Below are positions 51,755 to 61,320 of a stretch of 64,000 nucleotides of DNA, in pieces. The DNA is taken from positions 208,777 to 272,776 of the forward strand of contig NZ_CANMXL010000004.1 in NCBI RefSeq assembly GCF_947501905.1, given 5' to 3'. Position 1 is the stretch's first letter. Each line of letters starts with the position of its first letter. A model generated the notes under the pieces. That model was not told the DNA's origin and made no database searches. It saw only the letters and a list, made by a program, of their open reading frames with translations. This DNA comes from an uncultured Winogradskyella sp. GTDB lineage: Bacteria; Bacteroidota; Bacteroidia; Flavobacteriales; Flavobacteriaceae. The position numbers and the translations under genes were made by a program.

Positions 51755-54043
51755 ATGAAAGTCTGTATTGCCGAAAAACCTAGTGTTGCTCGCGAAATTG
51801 CCGCTGTTCTTGGTGCCTCAACCAAGCGTGATGGCTATTTTGAAGGTAATGGTTATGCTGTGACTTACACGTTTGGACATCTCTGCACGCTTAAAGAACC
51901 TAGTGATTATAAACCTTATTGGAAAAGTTGGGATTTAAACAACTTGCCCATGCTTCCTGAGAAATTTGAAGTCAAAGTATCGGATAATGATGGCATAAAA
52001 AAGCAATTCAACATTGTAAAAAGCTTGTTTGATAAAGCTGAAGTGGTCATTAATTGCGGTGATGCGGGACAAGAAGGTGAACTCATTCAGCGTTGGGTGT
52101 TAAACGAAGCCAATTATAAAGGTCAGGTAAAACGCCTTTGGATTTCGTCTTTAACCACTGAAGCTATAAAAGAAGGTTTTGAAAACTTAAAACCTTCTGA
52201 AGACTATGACAATCTCTATTATGCGGGCTTTTCGCGCTCTATTGGTGATTGGTTATTAGGTATTAATGCGACACGTTTATATACCGTAAAACATGGCGGT
52301 TACAAGCAAGTCTTATCCGTTGGTCGTGTACAAACACCAACCTTGGCCATGTTAGTCAAACGTTTTAAGGAAATAGAAAATTTTAAGCCTCAACCCTATT
52401 GGGAATTGCAAACGACATACAGAGACACACTTTTTAATTATGAAGAAGGTCGTTTCCTTAAAATGGAAGATGGTGAAGTATTGGCCAATAAAGTCAAGAA
52501 AGACCAATTTGAAATTGTATCCGTCACCAAAAAGAAAGGTACAGAATACGCGCCAAAACTCTTTGATTTAACGGGTTTACAGGTCTATTGCAATACCAAG
52601 TTTGGTATGTCTGCAGATGAGACTTTAAAAGCTGCGCAGCGTTTGTACGAGCAAAAAGCCATCTCATATCCTAGAGTAGATACCACGTTTTTACCAAATG
52701 ATGTCTATCCTAAGGTAAAAGGGATTTTAAGCAAGCTGACTAACTATTCAGCATTGACGTCTCCTCTACTCGATAAAAAAATAAAGAAATCTGCGAAAGT
52801 CTTTAATGATAAAAAAGTCACAGATCACCATGCTATTATTCCTACCGGAATGCAAATTAGTACGCAACATGGTGACCAAAAGGTTTACGATGCGATTGTA
52901 AAACGTTTTATCGCTGTGTTTTATGAGGATTGTAAAGTGTCTAATACTATAGTTATTGGACAAGCGGCAGATGTAAAATTTAGAACTACCGGAAAAGAGA
53001 TACTTTCTAAAGGTTGGCGCGTAGTGTTTGAGTCTAGCCAAACTAATGATAAAAAAGAAAGCCTCTTGCCTACTTTTGAAGACCGCGAAAAAGGCCCACA
53101 TGAGCCGTCGTTTATAGAAAAACAGACCAAACCACCTAATCAATATACCGAAGCCTCTCTCCTACGTGCTATGGAAACTGCTGGGAAACAAGTGGATGAC
53201 GAAGAGTTGCGAGATATCATGAAAGAAAACGGTATCGGACGTCCATCGACACGTGCTAATATTATTGAAACGCTTTTTAAACGTAAATACATTAAGCGTA
53301 ATAAGAAGCAAATCTTGCCTACGGTTACTGGTATTCAACTCATTGATACGATTCAGAATGAATTATTAAAGTCAGCTGAATTAACAGGAACCTGGGAAAA
53401 ACAGCTAAAAGATATTGAAAAAGGCGAGTATTCTGCATCTGCGTTTATAAAAAGTATGAAACGTATGGTGGATGCCTTGGTTTATGAAGTTCGGACGGAG
53501 AAAGTCACGACACGTATTTCGGCAGTAAATAACAAATCTGCAAAAACAGTAAAGGCAACATCAAAAACATCTAAAGGTGTCGTTGGAAAAGCTTGCCCAA
53601 AATGCAAATCAGGACAATTGATTAAAGGCAAAACGGCTTTTGGCTGTAACCGCTATGGAACGTCTTGTGATTTCACGTTACCGTTTAAATTTGAGAATAA
53701 AAAAATATCAGAAAATCAGTTAGTCAGACTTTTAAGTAAAGGTTCGACATTAAATCTTAAAGGGTTTAAAATCAACAATGTAACTACAGAAGGTCTATTG
53801 CAATTTGATGACGATTTCAAATTAAAATTAGAACCCAAAAAAGAAGCAAATTCTCAAACTCAAACACCAGAAAATGCTTGTCCAAAATGTAAAAAAGGCA
53901 CCATAATCAAAGGGAAAACCGCCTATGGTTGTTCTGATTATAAATCGGGTTGCGATTTTAGATTTTCTTACGAGCTATTGCGTCAAAAAGCTAATGGTAA
54001 AACTCTTACAAAAACGTTGGTATATAAAATACTGAATGCATAA
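51755..54043 (+). CDS. topB: DNA topoisomerase III
   Basis: A 762-residue type IA topoisomerase. The Toprim domain begins MKVCIAEKPSVAREIAAVLG with the metal-binding region INCGDAGQEGELIQRW, where a Gly replaces the first Asp of a DxDxE-like set, as is usual in this subgroup. The active-site tyrosine lies in ISYPRVDTTFLP near residue 306, and GIGRPSTRANIIETL is the helix typical of the family. Two C-terminal zinc ribbons follow (CPKCKSGQLIKG near 613; CPKCKKGTIIKG near 708). It relaxes and decatenates single-strand-linked DNA, fitting for a gene close to the terminus. It forms its own transcription unit ending at the hairpin at 54155. Confidence 0.95.
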   Translation: MKVCIAEKPSVAREIAAVLGASTKRDGYFEGNGYAVTYTFGHLCTLKEPSDYKPYWKSWDLNNLPMLPEKFEVKVSDNDGIKKQFNIVKSLFDKAEVVINCGDAGQEGELIQRWVLNEANYKGQVKRLWISSLTTEAIKEGFENLKPSEDYDNLYYAGFSRSIGDWLLGINATRLYTVKHGGYKQVLSVGRVQTPTLAMLVKRFKEIENFKPQPYWELQTTYRDTLFNYEEGRFLKMEDGEVLANKVKKDQFEIVSVTKKKGTEYAPKLFDLTGLQVYCNTKFGMSADETLKAAQRLYEQKAISYPRVDTTFLPNDVYPKVKGILSKLTNYSALTSPLLDKKIKKSAKVFNDKKVTDHHAIIPTGMQISTQHGDQKVYDAIVKRFIAVFYEDCKVSNTIVIGQAADVKFRTTGKEILSKGWRVVFESSQTNDKKESLLPTFEDREKGPHEPSFIEKQTKPPNQYTEASLLRAMETAGKQVDDEELRDIMKENGIGRPSTRANIIETLFKRKYIKRNKKQILPTVTGIQLIDTIQNELLKSAELTGTWEKQLKDIEKGEYSASAFIKSMKRMVDALVYEVRTEKVTTRISAVNNKSAKTVKATSKTSKGVVGKACPKCKSGQLIKGKTAFGCNRYGTSCDFTLPFKFENKKISENQLVRLLSKGSTLNLKGFKINNVTTEGLLQFDDDFKLKLEPKKEANSQTQTPENACPKCKKGTIIKGKTAYGCSDYKSGCDFRFSYELLRQKANGKTLTKTLVYKILNA

Positions 54044-54060
54044 GCCTATTTATAAATAGA

Positions 54061-54149
54061 TGTCATTCTGAGCTTGTCGAAGAATCTATAATTAAAGAAA
54101 AGCAGATGAGATCTCGACTGCTTCCGATAGCTATCGGAACGAAATGACA
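54061..54149. repeat. Short repeat-like element with terminal inverted ends
   Basis: It begins TGTCATTCTGAGCTTGTCGA and ends AATGACA, giving 7-bp inverted ends (54061-54067, 54143-54149). An internal 18-bp palindrome TTCCGATAGCTATCGGAA sits at 54122-54139. This 'GTCATTCTGAG...GAAGAATCT' type is a common dispersed element in Flavobacteria genomes; a related fragment occurs near 28867. Confidence 0.6.
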
Positions 54150-54154
54150 CAAAT

Positions 54155-54186
54155 AAAAAGCCACTATCAATGATAATGGCTTTTTT
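54155..54186. terminator. Bidirectional terminator between topB and the cold-shock gene
   Basis: AAAAAGCCACTATCA pairs with TGATAATGGCTTTTT (one mismatch, 1-base loop) and is flanked by A- and T-tracts, so it serves the convergent genes on both sides. Confidence 0.85.
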
Positions 54187-54206
54187 AATATGATTATTAA
54201 CGCAAC

Positions 54207-54668
54207 TTAAATGCGTTTTACTCTTACAGCATTCATACCACGTTGTCCTTTTTCGAGCTCGAATTCTACTTTATCATTTTCGGCAATTTCGTCAATTAAG
54301 CCGCTAACATGACAGAAGTATTTTTCGTTATTTTCTTCATCAATAATAAATCCAAATCCTTTTGATGAGTCAAAGAAGTTAACTTTTCCTTTTCTAATTG
54401 GGTCAATTTCTTCCTTTTCTCCAGGCAAGGTTTTTGGTATGCTTACCTCAATAGTTTCTGCTTCAATTTCTATCTTATTCTCAGGGTCTGGCGGTGTGTC
54501 CGTAAGATTACCGTTATAATCGACATAAGCAATCGGGATACCGTCAGAACCTCCATTCGCCTCCTTTTCGGCTTTACGAGCCTCCATTTTCTTACGCTTA
54601 TCCTCACGTTTTTTTAAACGCTTTTTTTCTTTTTCACTTTTACTAAATGTCTGTTGTGATCTACCCAT
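54207..54668 (-). CDS. Cold-shock domain protein with a charged N-terminal extension
   Basis: A 153-residue protein. The last 65 residues are a CspA-type cold-shock domain with both RNA-binding motifs (KGFGFI and KYFCHVS, the latter in place of the common FVHxS). The front is an extremely basic/acidic helix (KSEKEKKRLKKREDKRKKME), then a linker with YVDYNGNLTDTPPDP. This extended form is widespread in Bacteroidota. It binds single-stranded RNA or DNA as a chaperone. Confidence 0.9.
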   Translation of the reverse strand: MGRSQQTFSKSEKEKKRLKKREDKRKKMEARKAEKEANGGSDGIPIAYVDYNGNLTDTPPDPENKIEIEAETIEVSIPKTLPGEKEEIDPIRKGKVNFFDSSKGFGFIIDEENNEKYFCHVSGLIDEIAENDKVEFELEKGQRGMNAVRVKRI

Positions 54669-54754
54669 GTACTATTTGATACTGTTTTTTTGTGTGCCTA
54701 AATATAATATTAAAGATGGATTATGCTATATAATTTCAAGAATATCTATATAAA

Positions 54755-55186
54755 TTAATGATTTAATGCTATTGATTGGGTTTTAGAGTCCACCTTTTCC
54801 CATAAATAGTCTGATGTCAAGCGAAAACTTCCTAAATGTTCAAAATCACAAGTATCTGGATTAATAATAGATAAGAAGGGTTGGTCCTTTGCATTATTAT
54901 ATAAATGATAAATCTCTCCTATTAAAGGCTCAAAACTAAATTTTGAAGCAGTGATAAGTTCATTATATTCTAGAATCTTCATCAATGCTTCATACTCAGC
55001 TTTTAAAGCTTCATATTTTGTTTTTAGATGTTTGTTAGCCTTATATATCTGAGAGTTTTTCCAACTACCGTTATTTGGTGCTTTGATTTGTGGCGCACTA
55101 AAACTTGTAGCATAGGGTAAAAAGGCAGCATTATACTGTTCTTTTTCTTCATCATAAACCACCATATCTGGTTTTTTCTCTTTCAT
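54755..55186 (-). CDS. DUF2452 family protein
   Basis: A 143-residue protein recognised by KPDMVVYDEEKEQYNAAFLP and YATSFSAPQIKAPN, then two helices (YKANKHLKTKYEALKAEYEAL) and a C-terminal beta part (YHLYNNAKDQPFLSIINP). The family is conserved in Flavobacteria and has no known function. It starts 9 bp after the stop of the metalloprotease and is likely on the same transcript. Confidence 0.8.
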   Translation of the reverse strand: MKEKKPDMVVYDEEKEQYNAAFLPYATSFSAPQIKAPNNGSWKNSQIYKANKHLKTKYEALKAEYEALMKILEYNELITASKFSFEPLIGEIYHLYNNAKDQPFLSIINPDTCDFEHLGSFRLTSDYLWEKVDSKTQSIALNH

Positions 55187-55195
55187 TTATAAATT

Positions 55196-57682
55196 CTATT
55201 TAGGATCTAAAATTGAATTAACACGCTCTAAACAATCTCTATAATGGTACTTCGTCTCAGTATTTACTGCTGCATTTGAAGCTGTTCTTAAGCGTTGCTT
55301 TAATACATTCAACTCACCTCTAACTATGGCTCTAACATCAGATTGGTTAACGTTGTAATACTTACGAGAAAAACGTCTATTCATCTCTCCTGTCATTAAA
55401 TTACCCAATTGATCAATATGCGCACGTTGTAAATTACGTCTGTAAACTGTTACATTTTGACCTGAATTTGCTTCTGACCAAACACCTTTACGTAAATCAC
55501 GTAGCATCTCTAAAGCTGAATAATTACTAGCATCTAAGGCTTTATAATCTATCAATCTCCCTAAAGTCTCAAAGCTTAATAAACGATTAAGGTGTCTTGT
55601 TTGCAAACCTCTTAAACGCTCCGTATAACCCGCATAATCAATTTTATTGAGAATGTTTTTATCTACCAACCATGTAGGGCTAACAAATGCATTTTTGTGC
55701 AACCATTGCATGGCTGTTTTTTGCTCTGCTTTAGGAACCATAGAGTATACATTTCCACCTTGTGATGGGTTTTGAGTATCCTCATAAACGCCTCCTATAT
55801 GTGACGTTACATGACCAATATATCTATTCCAAACACCTAGCATTTCTCCATATAGTTCTCCTAAATCGTCATAATTATTAGTTTGGTCACTTGTCCATTG
55901 TGGTAAATTAGCAGCAACAATTTTTAGATTGCTTAACCCATAGGTACTCGCTTTAATACTATTGTTCCCTATATCTTCTGTTTGCGACCTTGGGTCAAAA
56001 CGACTGCCTTGACTACCAAACATATACTTAGGGTCACCAGCCTTTGAAGATACCAACTGATCTAAAACTGAACGTTCTGCATCCGCTGAATTTACACCTG
56101 GATAATAACGGTAACCAAAATTAATAGCATAATCATCATAAGGACCTAGCTGTCTTATAAAACGAATGTTCTGGTCACCAGGTTGCGCTATATAATTATA
56201 TCTCGCATAATCCATTATAGTGGCTGCAATACCATTTTTTTGAGTAAACGCACCATCTCTATAATTCTCTACATCATACGCATAACTAGCTGCCATATTA
56301 TGAGGTAACCCTAAGGTATGGCCCACTTCGTGCGCAATGACCATTTTCATCATTTCTCCAATTTCAGGCTCTGGCGTATCTAAAGTACGTGCTGAAGGAT
56401 TTGCTGCTCCCGTTTCTAATAAGTAACGGTTACGATAAGAGCGTAAATGGTTATGATACCAAATGATATCACTTTCTATAATTTCTCCAGTTCTTGGGTC
56501 AGATACACTTGGTCCAGTTGCATTACGTGTTGTACTTGCTACATAACGAATCACCGAATAACGTATATCTTCTGGACTAAAGTCTGGGTCTTCTTCTTTC
56601 GTTGGTGGGTCTTTAGCGATAATGGCATTTTTAAAACCAGCGACTTCAAAAGCTTTTTGCCATAACTCCACACCTTCTTTCATATACGAACGGAATTTCT
56701 CTGGTGTTGCTGGGTCTAAATAATAAACAATGGGTTTTATAGGTTCAACTAATTCTCCTCGTCTGTATGCTTCAATATCTTTTGGGACTAATCTCCAACG
56801 ACGAATATATGTTTTACGATCAGCTTTTAGTTTTTCACTACTATAATCGTATTTACTTAATGTAAACCAACCGACACGCTCATCAAAATAACGTGGTTGC
56901 ATTTTATCTTTAGGTAACAGAATCATTGACTGATTCATTTGAATGCTAATAGATTCATCTCCTGTATTTACAGGTGGCTCAGAAGCATTATATGTAAAAT
57001 CCTGAATCACTTCAATATTCTCCGGGAAGCTTTTCATCGAATTGATAAAACTTCTAGATTTGTCTAAATTTCTAACCTTGTATTGTTTTCTGAATCTTGA
57101 CGGCAAACCACTTAAGGCTTTTACGTCAGTACCATAAAAAGAACTTACATCGACAACCACAGCCGAAGAGTCTTTTGAAATGGCTTGAATATCAAACGCA
57201 TACAATGTAGGTTCATAGTTGTTATTCTGAACAGATATGTTAATTGGTAAGCTGTCTTGTGCTACTGCACTATATGATTTCTCTTTTATTAAAATCTTAT
57301 TCTTGAAACGTTGCCATCTTACTAATCGTGTATTGGTTTTTGTACCAGCATTGACATAGCCACCACCAAGACCTGACGGTAACTTTGCAAAACGACTCAC
57401 TAACAACATATCTGTGTCGAGATAATCATTAGGAATTTCGAAAAAGTACTTCTCTCCTACTTGATGCACTTTAAATAAACCTTCGTCCGTAATAGCATCT
57501 TTTGTGATTACTTTATCATAATCTTTAATTTTTCCTTTCTTTTTTGCTTCCGGTTTTGGTTTTACTTGTTCAGTTTTAGCATCTTTTTTACGTTTACGCT
57601 TAGATTGTGCTTCTGCATAACTAAAGCTTAAAAGTATTGATAAACATAGTGTTACAGCTAAGTGTCTTCTTAGAGAAATCAT
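55196..57682 (-). CDS. Secreted zinc-dependent metalloprotease (DUF5117/DUF4953 type)
   Basis: An 828-residue protein with a signal peptide (LAVTLCLSILLSFSYAEAQ) and a Lys-rich linker. Residues about 60-230 are the DUF5117-like front; the metzincin zinc motif HEVGHTLGLPHN lies near residue 450, followed by MDYARYNYIAQPGD (Met-turn like). The C-terminal 250 residues are helical (DUF4953-like). Homologues are widespread in Bacteroidota and are probably periplasmic or secreted. It is followed by the DUF2452 gene. Confidence 0.9.
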   Translation of the reverse strand: MISLRRHLAVTLCLSILLSFSYAEAQSKRKRKKDAKTEQVKPKPEAKKKGKIKDYDKVITKDAITDEGLFKVHQVGEKYFFEIPNDYLDTDMLLVSRFAKLPSGLGGGYVNAGTKTNTRLVRWQRFKNKILIKEKSYSAVAQDSLPINISVQNNNYEPTLYAFDIQAISKDSSAVVVDVSSFYGTDVKALSGLPSRFRKQYKVRNLDKSRSFINSMKSFPENIEVIQDFTYNASEPPVNTGDESISIQMNQSMILLPKDKMQPRYFDERVGWFTLSKYDYSSEKLKADRKTYIRRWRLVPKDIEAYRRGELVEPIKPIVYYLDPATPEKFRSYMKEGVELWQKAFEVAGFKNAIIAKDPPTKEEDPDFSPEDIRYSVIRYVASTTRNATGPSVSDPRTGEIIESDIIWYHNHLRSYRNRYLLETGAANPSARTLDTPEPEIGEMMKMVIAHEVGHTLGLPHNMAASYAYDVENYRDGAFTQKNGIAATIMDYARYNYIAQPGDQNIRFIRQLGPYDDYAINFGYRYYPGVNSADAERSVLDQLVSSKAGDPKYMFGSQGSRFDPRSQTEDIGNNSIKASTYGLSNLKIVAANLPQWTSDQTNNYDDLGELYGEMLGVWNRYIGHVTSHIGGVYEDTQNPSQGGNVYSMVPKAEQKTAMQWLHKNAFVSPTWLVDKNILNKIDYAGYTERLRGLQTRHLNRLLSFETLGRLIDYKALDASNYSALEMLRDLRKGVWSEANSGQNVTVYRRNLQRAHIDQLGNLMTGEMNRRFSRKYYNVNQSDVRAIVRGELNVLKQRLRTASNAAVNTETKYHYRDCLERVNSILDPK

Positions 57683-57826
57683 TAGAAATTGGTTATTAAA
57701 TTGGTTAAACAGCGTAAAGGTAATTAATAGAAAATTAGTTTTTATTTAATTCTTAAAAGCTGTTAAAATCAATTCATAATCTCTTATTCTACAGTATTTT
57801 TGCGATAGTAATAATTTGATTAATTT

Positions 57827-58111
57827 ATGGTGAATATTTTCAGAATTATAGCATTTTTAGAGGGTGTGTCTTATTTACTTCTATTGTTTGTGGCAGTACC
57901 AATTAAATACTTAAATGGTGACCCTCAATATGTGAAACTCTTAGGAATGCCACATGGCCTATTGTTTGTCGCTTATATTGTTTTGGCGATTTGGCTAAAA
58001 CCCGATTTTAAATGGAATCAAAAAACATTTTTAATCGTTCTAGCAGCTTCGCTTATTCCTTTCGGCACCTTTTATGTTGATAAGAAATATCTAAAACCGC
58101 ATTCTGCTTAA
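57827..58111 (+). CDS. DUF3817 integral membrane protein
   Basis: A 94-residue protein with three hydrophobic helices and the family's conserved residues (FRIIAFLEGVSYLLLLFVAV, PIKYLNGDPQ, GMPHGLLFVAYIVLA). The function of DUF3817 proteins is unknown. It is divergent from the metalloprotease and 40 bp before the MscS gene. Confidence 0.85.
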   Translation: MVNIFRIIAFLEGVSYLLLLFVAVPIKYLNGDPQYVKLLGMPHGLLFVAYIVLAIWLKPDFKWNQKTFLIVLAASLIPFGTFYVDKKYLKPHSA

Positions 58112-58151
58112 CTAATATTTGCTAGGTTTATATTGAAATTTCTTCGACCTA

Positions 58152-59390
58152 ATGAAACATTACTTATACGACTTATTAATTGACAAAGGGTTTTCTGTTG
58201 ATACCGCTAAGTATTTAAACATGTTAGCGTTGTTAATAGCATTGCTTATTGTTGCTTTTATTATAGATTTTGTGACCAAACGTCTTTTAAGACGCTTTTC
58301 TGCAACTATAGCTAAACGCACTAAAACAAATTTCGACAACATACTTATCACCAATAAACTACCTAGAAATGTAGCGCATATTGTTCCATTAATCATCTTA
58401 ATAGAGTTTGTGCCACAGGTGTTTTCTGATTTTCCTGTTGTAGAAGATGTGATAGAAAAAACCTTAAAAGTCATTGCCATTTTATTGACACTTAGAATTC
58501 TTCAAAGTGTACTGCTCTCAATTCGTGATTATCTAAAAACCTTACCACGCTATAAAGACAAGCCTATTTATAGTTACATACAAGTCTTTATGATTTTCAT
58601 GTGGTTACTGGCTATATTTTCAATGTTTGCCATAGTTACAGGAATTTCTTTTTGGGAGTTTGTAACTAGTATAGGTGCAGTTTCTGCAATTATCATTCTT
58701 GTTTTTAGAGATAGTATTTTAGGATTTGTAGCGAGTATACAAGTTACAGTTAACGATATGGTGCGTATTGGTGACTGGATTACTTTCGAAAAATATGGTG
58801 CCGATGGTGATGTTATAGAAATCACATTAGCCACAGTAAAAGTCCAAAACTGGGATAAAACCATTACTACAATACCCACTTATGCGCTGATTTCAGATTC
58901 CTTTAAGAACTGGCGTGGTATGACTAATTCTGGTGGGCGCCGTATAAAACGTTCAGTGATTTTAAAAGCTTCAACTATTAAATTTTTAACTGATACTGAT
59001 ATTGAACGCTATAAGAAGATTCAATTAGTTTCAGAATATTTAAACACACGTTCCAACGAAATTAGCGCAGCTAATATTGAAAATGAAATAGATAAATCCG
59101 TACTTATCAATGGAAGGAATCTTACCAATTTTGGCGTTTTCAGAAAATATCTTCAGGCCTATATTGAAAATCATTCAGCTTTAAATAAGGATATGACGAT
59201 GATGGTGCGGCAATTAGAACAAACCACTCAAGGAATTCCTTTAGAAATCTATACCTTTAGTAAAGACCAACGCTGGGTGAATTATGAATATATCATGGGC
59301 GATATATTTGACCATGTATTAGCTGCAGTGACTTACTTTGATTTAGAGGTTTATGAGTTTGTTCTAGAGCCTAAAAAAACTATTAGTTAA
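58152..59390 (+). CDS. Mechanosensitive ion channel of the MscS family (YbdG-like)
   Basis: A 412-residue protein with about five membrane helices in the first 190 residues. The MscS pore and beta-domain signatures follow (ITGISFWEFVTSIGAVSAII, FRDSILGFVASIQVTVNDMV, RIGDWITFEKYGADGDVIEI, TTIPTYALISDSFKNWRGM). The long C-terminal domain is of the YbdG/MscM type. It releases solutes on membrane tension. Its stop overlaps the convergent T9SS-client gene by 8 bp. Confidence 0.92.
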   Translation: MKHYLYDLLIDKGFSVDTAKYLNMLALLIALLIVAFIIDFVTKRLLRRFSATIAKRTKTNFDNILITNKLPRNVAHIVPLIILIEFVPQVFSDFPVVEDVIEKTLKVIAILLTLRILQSVLLSIRDYLKTLPRYKDKPIYSYIQVFMIFMWLLAIFSMFAIVTGISFWEFVTSIGAVSAIIILVFRDSILGFVASIQVTVNDMVRIGDWITFEKYGADGDVIEITLATVKVQNWDKTITTIPTYALISDSFKNWRGMTNSGGRRIKRSVILKASTIKFLTDTDIERYKKIQLVSEYLNTRSNEISAANIENEIDKSVLINGRNLTNFGVFRKYLQAYIENHSALNKDMTMMVRQLEQTTQGIPLEIYTFSKDQRWVNYEYIMGDIFDHVLAAVTYFDLEVYEFVLEPKKTIS

Positions 59391-60402
59391 CTACAAACTT
59401 AAATGTTTTAGCTTCTCCATTAATTGAAGTAAATTTTGATAGATATATTCCTGTTTTCAAATCACTCAAATTAACAATACTCTCATTGTTCATTTGCAAT
59501 TTTTTAATGCTTTGACCAGTGACGTTATATATATTCATTTGACCTGTAACTGAATCATTAAATTGAATAGACTTTGAGTTATTAATGTATTTGACATCCA
59601 AATTATTATAGTTAATGTCATTATTTGAAAGTACTAAATCACTCCATGTGCTTGCAACACTCACTAAACCAACATGACCCGCAAACCTTCCAGAGTTTGG
59701 AATATTCCAAACAAAAGTAAAGCGATCAACATTTGATGCATACTCTAGTGAAAGTGAAGTTGGAGGAGCTGCTAATGTCGGTGTTGCTGGCTCGCCATTT
59801 GCATAATCAGGATTTACAAAAAGATCTAGAGTGTCATTAACTACACCACCATTAATAGTGTATTTTAATACCACCAAATACGATGTGTTATAATTATATA
59901 CTTGAGTGGTAATACCTTTTGGACTAGAAGGGTCTCCAATTTGAATACCAAAATTATAACCACTTCCAGATTCCTGTACAAATAAACGAAGTGTAACCGA
60001 AAACGCCGAGCCATTCAAAACCCTAATAACATCATATACAGTACCAGAAGTTGGAGGTGCATCAGAAACATTTATAACAAAACTAGTATAGAATGTGCCT
60101 GAAGTTATTGCTGAAGGAAATAAGTGACCTGGCCCATCAGAACTCATTGTATTATCAGATTGTATGCTATTTGATGAGCTTCCATAAGCTGGATATGATA
60201 ATGGGAACGCAACAACATTAGTCCGTACACCTCCAAAAACATCTCCTGAGCCACCAGATGATGTGGCATTTGTCCAAAGTCCTTGTCCATGAAGTTCTTG
60301 GCCAGAAGTTAGTCCATTAAAACTATCTTGAAAAAGTGCTTGACTATTGACACTAAAAGAAATAAATAATGAAAGGGAGAAGCTAAATATAGTTGATTTC
60401 AT
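59383..60402 (-). CDS. Secreted protein with a T9SS type A sorting domain
   Basis: A 339-residue protein with a signal peptide (MKSTIFSFSLSLFISFSVNSQ). The middle is a lectin/concanavalin-like sandwich (LFQDSFNGLTSGQELHGQGL, FYTSFVINVSDAP, VDRFTFVWNIPNSGRFAGHV). The last 75 residues are a type A T9SS sorting domain (GQMNIYNVTGQSIKKLQM, LKTGIYLSKFTSINGEAKTF). It is exported to the surface or medium; no catalytic site is evident. Confidence 0.8.
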   Translation of the reverse strand: MKSTIFSFSLSLFISFSVNSQALFQDSFNGLTSGQELHGQGLWTNATSSGGSGDVFGGVRTNVVAFPLSYPAYGSSSNSIQSDNTMSSDGPGHLFPSAITSGTFYTSFVINVSDAPPTSGTVYDVIRVLNGSAFSVTLRLFVQESGSGYNFGIQIGDPSSPKGITTQVYNYNTSYLVVLKYTINGGVVNDTLDLFVNPDYANGEPATPTLAAPPTSLSLEYASNVDRFTFVWNIPNSGRFAGHVGLVSVASTWSDLVLSNNDINYNNLDVKYINNSKSIQFNDSVTGQMNIYNVTGQSIKKLQMNNESIVNLSDLKTGIYLSKFTSINGEAKTFKFVVN

Positions 60403-60933
60403 ACATGGATTGAATTAGTTAAAGCAAATATATAATTCTATTTTTATTCGTTATTTTTTATAAATTTTAATGTAATCGACAATGGCACTGCCATTTTGCG
60501 ATTTTATGAATATCTGAATTACGGTCATTTTATTCGAAAACAAAAGTAAGAGGTAATAAGTGGTAGATTTCATGTAATAATAGGGAAATAATCACTTCTT
60601 CATTCGATTTACTCTCCTACTTCAATTCAAACAGTATTCAAACTATCCGAACTTCCGCTTGTACCATAGATGTATCAACTGAAAAAGTTCGATATGCTTC
60701 AAAAGTATTATTCCCCGAAATATTTGGTTAGGAGTATTGCCAGAACTCATGCATGGTGTCAGCAATGTGATTATTGTGTGGTATGCCATATGGACACTTA
60801 CAAACCCATTGAATTTTATTATTTTTTAAAGAAGCTTTTGAGAAAAAAAAATAAATAGTATATAGTGATAGCATCATTTGCAAGCTGTAAAAAAGCACTA
60901 ATAGCATTTATATCCAGAACTGGTCATAATGTT
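60403..60933. other. 531-bp region, mostly non-coding
   Basis: AT-rich DNA between the T9SS client and the thioesterase. It contains one weak 62-codon frame (60670-60858) and no clear terminator or repeat. Fragments here may be decayed coding sequence, but I could not identify the ancestor. Confidence 0.4.
60670..60858 (+). CDS. Doubtful 62-residue protein with a cysteine cluster
   Basis: The frame encodes a basic peptide with CQQCDYCVVC in the middle and KKLLRKKNK at the end, which is less random than most short frames. No upstream operon or recognised family supports it. The four-cysteine cluster could bind metal. It is isolated in a low-information region. Confidence 0.25.
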   Translation: MYQLKKFDMLQKYYSPKYLVRSIARTHAWCQQCDYCVVCHMDTYKPIEFYYFLKKLLRKKNK

Positions 60934-61320
60934 TTATTGAACTCTGTCTTTTACAAATTCTACTTTTGTTTTGCCATGAGGAGCAGGTTTTCCGTCCTGA
61001 CCTAGATTTACCATTATCATATTATCAACGGTTAATATAGTCTCTCGAGTCATCTTATTTCTTGCTTCACATTTCATAGTAATAGATGTTCTGCCAAACT
61101 TAATAACTTCTATACCAATCTCAACGATATCACCTTTTTTAGCAGAAGCCATAAAGTTAATTTCTGACATATACTTGGTGACTATTTTAGAATTTTCAAG
61201 CTGAATTATAGTATACAAAGCGGCTTCTTCATCAATCCATGCCAATAATTGACCCCCAAATAAAGTACCATTAGGGTTTAAATCTTCTGGTTTTACCCAT
61301 TTACGTGTGTTAAATCTCAT
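60934..61320 (-). CDS. Hotdog-fold acyl-CoA thioesterase (YciA-like)
   Basis: A 128-residue protein. The N-terminal NPNGTLFGGQLLAWIDEEAA is the standard hotdog helix of YciA/BACH thioesterases, with the catalytic Asp in IDEEAA, followed by KYMSEINFMASAKKGDIVEI and FGRTSITMKCEARN. It hydrolyses acyl-CoA to free acid and CoA. It starts immediately after the stop of the DUF72 gene and is co-transcribed with it. Confidence 0.9.
   Translation of the reverse strand: MRFNTRKWVKPEDLNPNGTLFGGQLLAWIDEEAALYTIIQLENSKIVTKYMSEINFMASAKKGDIVEIGIEVIKFGRTSITMKCEARNKMTRETILTVDNMIMVNLGQDGKPAPHGKTKVEFVKDRVQ

Noticed and set aside
52766..53143. Minus-strand frames within topoisomerase III
   Set aside because: They are shadows of the well-supported plus-strand enzyme with no family resemblance.
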